Shown here: piece by piece, positions 34,223 to 38,567 of the stretch
Position numbering within the stretch: the stretch's first letter is position 1
Layout of the letters: every line of letters begins with the position of its first letter
Assembly (NCBI GenBank): GCA_021647145.1
Contig: JAKIVF010000017.1
Span: 1-38,567, forward strand
DNA from: Methylococcaceae bacterium
Lineage (GTDB): Bacteria; Pseudomonadota; Gammaproteobacteria; Methylococcales; Methylomonadaceae
Reading direction: 5' to 3'
DNA length: 38,567 nucleotides
Notes under the pieces: model-generated
What the model saw: the letters and a program-made list of their open reading frames with translations, nothing else
What the model was told of the DNA's origin: nothing
Database searches by the model: none
Position numbers and translations under genes: made by a program

Positions 34223-35578
34223 TTATTGATTAGACAGTCTGGATATTGTCACTCGGTGCTTACCTGTCTGAGTTAAAGGAATATCATCGACTTTTCTAAA
34301 TTCTACATCCAAATCTTTCCCCATCTTTTCTTCCACCAGCCCCTTAATTTGTATTAACTCTTCTTCGTTAATAGGGTTGTCCACTATATAATTAATAATA
34401 AGTTTACCTATTTCTTCTTGAATAACCTGAAATCGTACGATATTTGGAATATCTTTCATCAAATGAGGAAAAAATTCGCCTGGTACAGTTCGTCCATCAG
34501 GTGTACGAATAACATCAAGCTTCCTACCTTCAATATTTTTAAGCAAAGGAAAATGTTTTCCACATTGACATACTTTATTAGGACTCATACTTGCTATATC
34601 GCCAATCTCATACCGAATAAATGGCATTGCATAATTATGCAAATCAGAGATTACTATATCACCTACATCTCCAGTATCACATGGTACACCTTTCTCACAT
34701 ATTTCAACCACCAGATGATCAATATTTATGTGTAATCCGTCATGCTGCTCACACTCTGAAGCAATCAACATAAATTCACGACTTCCATATGTATTAAATA
34801 CTTTACAACCGAAGGCTGCTTCTATCTTTTTTCTTTGAAATTCTAATAACCCTTCAGCCCCTGTAATGATTGATTCAGGGGTCCAAATAGAAAGACTATT
34901 AGTCTGAATATATTCTGCTAGCATAACAAGGGGAGCGACATAAGCCACAATTATTTTTGGTCTATATTTATTTATATTATCAACATATTCAACCATGTTA
35001 TTAATGGTCATATTAAAACTATTTAGCATCTTTCGACCATAAAATGCATGATACAGATCCATTTTAAATTGCCTTTTCTTTGATACTTTCCCTATTTCTC
35101 CACCCCAAAGATGAAGACTCTTACGACTAGGCGTCAAACCTGCCCAACCATAGCCTCGCATCATAACAGCGATCCGACGTTCGTTACTTTCAGTAGAAAA
35201 TTCAAACTTTAAAGGTTGCCCTGTCGAACCGCCAGTAGCTTTACTAAAGGACTTTCCTTTAAAATTTTCAGCAATCAATTCGTTATAATTATCTCTGATG
35301 TCTGTTTTTGTTAAAACGGGTAGTTGAGAATAATCAGCTAGACTTCTTACTTCTCTCCAATCAAACCCTATACTTTTCCACTGTTTTTTATAGTAAGAAA
35401 CATTTTCTTGGCTATGTTGTAAAAGTTTTTTTAATTTTTGAAATTGTACTGCTTGTAATTCTTCAGAACTTTTTAATTCATTTGTAGAGTATTCTTCTAG
35501 ATACCGAAAGGTTTTTCGCCCTTTTATTTTTTCAATCGTAGGAAATAAAATATTTTTGAACAGTGTTTCGTAGATCAT
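34223..35578 (-). CDS. CapK/PaaK-like adenylate-forming enzyme
   Basis: The 451-residue protein is of the phenylacetate-CoA ligase type. It shows the AMP/ATP loop ATGGSTGQPLKFEF (about 113), HLWGGEIGK, NTYGSREFMLIASEC (about 265), MPFIRYEIGDIA (about 325), CQCGKHFPLLKNIEGRKLDVI with a CxCG pair (about 336) that can bind zinc together with other cysteines, and PLTQTGKHRVTI at the end. Such genes are frequent in capsule and exopolysaccharide clusters, where their substrates are mostly unknown. It may activate an organic acid for transfer to the glycan. It is the first gene of the six-gene minus-strand arm. Confidence 0.9.
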   Translation of the reverse strand: MIYETLFKNILFPTIEKIKGRKTFRYLEEYSTNELKSSEELQAVQFQKLKKLLQHSQENVSYYKKQWKSIGFDWREVRSLADYSQLPVLTKTDIRDNYNELIAENFKGKSFSKATGGSTGQPLKFEFSTESNERRIAVMMRGYGWAGLTPSRKSLHLWGGEIGKVSKKRQFKMDLYHAFYGRKMLNSFNMTINNMVEYVDNINKYRPKIIVAYVAPLVMLAEYIQTNSLSIWTPESIITGAEGLLEFQRKKIEAAFGCKVFNTYGSREFMLIASECEQHDGLHINIDHLVVEICEKGVPCDTGDVGDIVISDLHNYAMPFIRYEIGDIASMSPNKVCQCGKHFPLLKNIEGRKLDVIRTPDGRTVPGEFFPHLMKDIPNIVRFQVIQEEIGKLIINYIVDNPINEEELIQIKGLVEEKMGKDLDVEFRKVDDIPLTQTGKHRVTISRLSNQ

Positions 35579-35627
35579 TTTACAATTCCTATTATAAATA
35601 TTTTGAACTAATTAAATTTTTTTCTTA

Positions 35628-35660
35628 ACAAAAAAAGCCTAAGCAATACTGCCTAGGCTT
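35628..35660 (-). terminator. Terminator of the beta-helix gene
   Basis: AAGCCTAAGC and GCCTAGGCTT form a 10-bp stem with one mismatch and a 6-base loop. On the minus strand the stem is followed by seven T's. It ends the beta-helix transcript about 100 bases past the stop codon, so the CapK-like arm should have its own promoter in 35579-35627 or depend on read-through. Confidence 0.78.
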
Positions 35661-35757
35661 GAGCTTGCTAATTATTTAAAAGTTTTTTTGATAATTTGAT
35701 TGTTCCAAATCAAATAGCTTTTAATTTTAGCCTTACTTTTTGTTTTTTACTATCTTT

Positions 35758-37908
35758 TTAGTCTCTAAGAGCTACTTTAGATTCATCTAACTCAATTAAA
35801 GTCAAACTAGAATCATCAAGTAAAAATTCAAAGGGTCCGTTTCCATGCAATCTTGTACGAAAAAATATCCTTGATAATTGCTTTGTGTCATCTAAAGCTA
35901 ATTCGAGATTAAAGGCCTTAGTCATTTTATTATCACCTTCAAGATCTTCACAACTTTCAGTTAAAGTTCCATTTAGATAATATGCTACTGCACAAATGGT
36001 TACCTTTGCCTTAGTTTTAGCATTTACTACCTTTGCCTTAGTTTTTACTACTAGAAATTTTCCGTAATGCCCTGAATTCCAAGGAAATACCTTTCCAGAT
36101 GCAGCTATATTTCCCCACCCACCAATCTTGACATTTAAACTATTGCCTCCTGTTATTGGATTCTTCTGTGTTAGAAATATATCTCCTCGACTAGTTGTTT
36201 CAAATCCCCCAACCCCATTATCAAACTGACTATCCTCAATATAATTAGTACCATTTAAAGTAACGGGACTTTCTAGCTCTACTGGTGCTGGTGCTGGTGC
36301 TGGTGCTGGTGCTGGTGCTGGTGCTGGTGCTGGTGCTGGTGCTGGTGCTGGTGCTGGTGCTGTACTTGAACCTCCAAATTCAAAGGCACCTAGATCAATC
36401 CCATTTCCTTTTACATTTCTTGCTTCAAATTTTGCAATGCTTTTATACATTTTATTTATCGAAACACCATCTCTAGATAAATCTACACCAGCATCAATAG
36501 CAAGAGAATCACTTTTTAATGTATAGTTACCTGCACTAATAAAAGAAGGTGCGTTTCCTTCGATAAAACCTCCGGCCGATACATTGATAACTCCACCAAA
36601 TGAACCATCTCGACCACCTTGTTTCCATCCTTCACTAATCCAGTTTGGTCCTGAAATATTGGCAATTCCCTTATCTCTCATTATAAAAAAGTTTGCAGTT
36701 CCATTTCTATAAAGAATATTGTTTTTTACATCAACTGTATGACTATTGTTTGATAAATCAAATAATCTTAAGCGCCATGAATCACTTACATCTCCAATAA
36801 TAATTACCGTGTTATTGTAAAAATGCAATACACCATTACGGTAGATATCTTCTCTTCCACTATCTCCACCATAATGCACAATACTTCCTGCCCACGCATG
36901 CTCTTTATCTTTAGTATTATTAATGATTAAATTCCCATATACATAATCATTACCAAATTCAGGTCGTGCTGTTATATAACCGTAAGCGTTTTCTGGTTCT
37001 ATAAGATCAAGAGCTCTAGAACCAGCTTCAATTTTGTTATATCTAATAACTGTCCCAGAAGAACGGTCTTTTATTGCTGAACCACCTCCACCTTTACGCG
37101 ACTTACCAATTTCATTATATTGAAAGACAATTCCTGCTGCTTGCGTATAAATATTATGCTGGCGATCACTTCCTACTTCTCCATTCCCATAAATACGATT
37201 GTACTCTACCAAAATATTTTTTGAAGCATAATTACCTTCAGGACTTGCATCACCCTTAGATAATACAAATAGACCATTTCCATTATCAGTAATTTCACAG
37301 CCTCGTATCGTTAAATTTTCAACTAGTTTTGCCCAAATACCACCAGCTGCTCTGCTATAAGGCACGACATTCCCTGCCATATTCCGATAGCTATATGTAC
37401 TAGCAGCTTTAATAAGCTTTAAGTTTTCAATCGTTATATAGCCAGGTAAATAATCCAGTGAATCATAACGACTTCTCTTAATTATAATAAGGCCAAGATA
37501 CTCATCCCATTCTTCACTAAAAAAACCATCCAGACTATCTGGAGTTGTCGCATTTTCCCCACTAAGAACAGGAAGTTCGCCATTAGGTCCTTTTATACCT
37601 CTGATAACAATAGGTGAGGTTTTAGTTCCACGTGCTCGAAGACCTATTTTTGTACGATAAGGTTCTGTACGATAGTGAATGTTAACAATATCGCCTCCTT
37701 GTAAATCTAACCAAGGAACTTGAGCTAAAGAAGAGAGTGTTTGATTGGGGCCAACATTATAGTCAACTGCTAAAGCACTTTGTGCAGTAAACATTGTAAA
37801 AACGAAAAGGCTTGCTATCTTTTTTGTTACCCTCAAAAGCTGAGGATTTTTTATTGATTTCATTGTCATATTTAAGTTATTTAAGTCAATGAAAAGAATA
37901 GTTCTCAT
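35758..37908 (-). CDS. Secreted right-handed beta-helix protein with (Ala-Pro)13 linker
   Basis: Up to 716 residues long. A signal peptide lies at about 16-47 (ending QSALA), so the real start may be Met14 or Met16 instead of the ATG at 37908; no start has a clear ribosome site. Residues about 50-510 form a parallel beta-helix of the pectate-lyase/polysaccharide-lyase or epimerase kind (GYITIENLKL, ENLTIRGCEITDNGNGLFV, NILVEYNRIYGNG, GIVFQYNEIG, GTVIRYNKIE). A run of 13 Ala-Pro units follows (about 516-541), then a jelly-roll-like carbohydrate-binding domain (about 550-705). It probably cleaves or epimerises the polysaccharide outside the cytoplasm. Catalytic residues cannot be assigned. Confidence 0.88.
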   Translation of the reverse strand: MRTILFIDLNNLNMTMKSIKNPQLLRVTKKIASLFVFTMFTAQSALAVDYNVGPNQTLSSLAQVPWLDLQGGDIVNIHYRTEPYRTKIGLRARGTKTSPIVIRGIKGPNGELPVLSGENATTPDSLDGFFSEEWDEYLGLIIIKRSRYDSLDYLPGYITIENLKLIKAASTYSYRNMAGNVVPYSRAAGGIWAKLVENLTIRGCEITDNGNGLFVLSKGDASPEGNYASKNILVEYNRIYGNGEVGSDRQHNIYTQAAGIVFQYNEIGKSRKGGGGSAIKDRSSGTVIRYNKIEAGSRALDLIEPENAYGYITARPEFGNDYVYGNLIINNTKDKEHAWAGSIVHYGGDSGREDIYRNGVLHFYNNTVIIIGDVSDSWRLRLFDLSNNSHTVDVKNNILYRNGTANFFIMRDKGIANISGPNWISEGWKQGGRDGSFGGVINVSAGGFIEGNAPSFISAGNYTLKSDSLAIDAGVDLSRDGVSINKMYKSIAKFEARNVKGNGIDLGAFEFGGSSTAPAPAPAPAPAPAPAPAPAPAPAPAPVELESPVTLNGTNYIEDSQFDNGVGGFETTSRGDIFLTQKNPITGGNSLNVKIGGWGNIAASGKVFPWNSGHYGKFLVVKTKAKVVNAKTKAKVTICAVAYYLNGTLTESCEDLEGDNKMTKAFNLELALDDTKQLSRIFFRTRLHGNGPFEFLLDDSSLTLIELDESKVALRD
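36284..36361. repeat. Perfect hexamer tandem repeat, 13 units
   Basis: GGTGCT repeats 13 times without one substitution, coding for the Ala-Pro linker on the minus strand. Unit length keeps the frame, so changes in copy number would only alter linker length. Confidence 0.97.
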
Positions 37909-38210
37909 CGTGGGTTCTTTATGTGACAGGATTCACACGGAACTCTCTATGAATACAAATTATGACAAAGGTCTCTTTTTTTTATTGATCTATGAGAATA
38001 CAACCACAATTCTTACAAAACTTTAGAACATCTATTTTAAATGGTACTATATAGAAGAATTTTTCAACTCTGCTAACATTTATATAGTTACTTCAAACAA
38101 TTGCACAGCTTATATTTAAGCCCATGATGCAGCAACACAAAACAAGTCACACACTTAAAATATTGTTAAAGAAAACTTGTACGTCAAATAAAGTAGTGAA
38201 ACTATTTTAA
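37909..38210. other. Spacer upstream of beta-helix gene
   Basis: This AT-rich region lies between the divergent beta-helix gene and the insertion sequence. It should contain the beta-helix promoter, but no strong box pair was found and no gene is recognisable. Confidence 0.45.
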
Positions 38211-38326
38211 TGTCGACTGGAAAAAAGCATATCATGCTGAATATAATACCCCAACAAATTCAGGCAACAGAACCAAGACATCTTATTCCAATTTAGTTAC
38301 TATTTCTAAAAAACTGGAGCGGAAAA

Positions 38327-38567
38327 ATGAGCAAAAAAAGAACCACCTACAGTGCTGAACTTAAAAGCAGATTAGTGCTGGAAGTCTTAAAGAATGACAA
38401 AACTTTGACGGAAATTGCTAGTACCAACAACATTACCCCAAAGAATCTACAGAACTGGAAAAAGATCTTTTTGGAAAATGCAGAAATAGCCATGGAGCCA
38501 TCAAAGGCTGTGAAAGAGTATAAAGAGGAACTCTCAGCCGCCCAAGAACAAAATGAGATGCTAACCA
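38327..38567 (+). CDS. IS3-family transposase OrfA, N-terminal part
   Basis: About 80 residues run off the right edge. MSKKRTTYSAELKSRLVLEVLKNDKTLTEIASTNNITPKNLQNWKK is the helix-turn-helix of IS3-family OrfA (HTH_Tnp_1), followed by the start of the leucine-zipper coiled coil (EYKEELSAAQEQNEML). OrfA binds the element ends, and OrfB, expressed by frameshifting, would lie to the right. A good ribosome site (GGAGCGG) precedes the ATG. The left end of the element is uncertain; TGTCGACTGG at 38211 begins with TG as IS3-family ends do, but the right end is needed to confirm it. Confidence 0.93.
   Translation, partial: MSKKRTTYSAELKSRLVLEVLKNDKTLTEIASTNNITPKNLQNWKKIFLENAEIAMEPSKAVKEYKEELSAAQEQNEMLT

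Noticed and set aside
36284..36361. Tandem repeat checked as a possible CRISPR array
   Set aside because: Units are six bases with no spacers and lie inside a coding frame.
36285..36476. A plus-strand frame beginning with a long Leu-Val repeat
   Set aside because: It is only the opposite reading of the (Ala-Pro)13 hexamer repeat within the beta-helix gene.

Overview
The window looks like chromosome of an AT-rich, flagellated, type IV pilus-bearing gammaproteobacterium. The evidence is a fliL-M-N-O-P flagellar block, fimV next to asd (an arrangement familiar from Pseudomonas and relatives), a class 2 (membrane, quinone-linked) dihydroorotate dehydrogenase, ThiO, DUF1415 and DUF2288. A sugar transferase of the PEP-CTERM/exosortase-associated type fits aquatic gamma- or betaproteobacteria. 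A methylotroph or methanotroph is possible, but nothing here proves it. No rRNA, tRNA or CRISPR array was found.

Layout. (1) 1-2864, minus strand: flagellar C-ring and export genes fliL, fliM, fliN, fliO and the start of fliP, behind a good sigma-54 promoter candidate. (2) 2865-8139: a repeat-bearing spacer, a small membrane gene (DUF2892) interrupted by one TGA codon, then fimV, asd and adk, all on the minus strand. (3) 8140-12920: a DUF1415 gene whose ATG is put out of frame by a run of ten A's, a 1.4-kb non-coding stretch holding copies of two miniature inverted-repeat elements, a TPR-like protein, and a tight three-gene unit (DUF2288, membrane-anchored retropepsin-like protease, His/Cys-bearing membrane protein). 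(4) 12967-18440: proline iminopeptidase, an outer-membrane barrel protein, thiO, pyrD, and a Sel1-repeat protein. (5) 18915-37908: a roughly 19-kb exopolysaccharide/glycan locus in two converging arms. (6) The left part of an IS3-family insertion sequence runs off the right edge.

The glycan locus is the most interesting part. Its plus-strand arm starts with a phosphoglycosyltransferase that would load the first sugar on undecaprenyl phosphate. It continues with four overlapping or closely packed genes that reproduce the mycobacterial route to polyprenyl-phospho-arabinose: a HAD phosphatase-UbiA prenyltransferase fusion (DPPR synthase-like), a DprE1-like FAD oxidase, a DprE2-like short-chain reductase, and an ArnE-like four-helix flippase. 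An epimerase, an acyltransferase-3 protein and an unrecognised polytopic protein with GT-C-like features follow. My inference is that this arm makes, flips and transfers a lipid-linked pentofuranose onto a surface glycan. The minus-strand arm holds a CapK/PaaK-like adenylate-forming enzyme, three GT4 and one GT2 glycosyltransferases, a polysaccharide-deacetylase-like membrane protein, and a secreted beta-helix protein with a (Ala-Pro)13 linker. No Wzx, Wzy, Wza/Wzc or exosortase gene lies in the window, so the locus either continues outside it or relies on components encoded elsewhere.

Three families of short inverted-repeat elements (183-184 bp with 8-bp target duplications, 95 bp, and 122 bp) are dispersed in the spacers. 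No transposase with matching ends is visible in the window.
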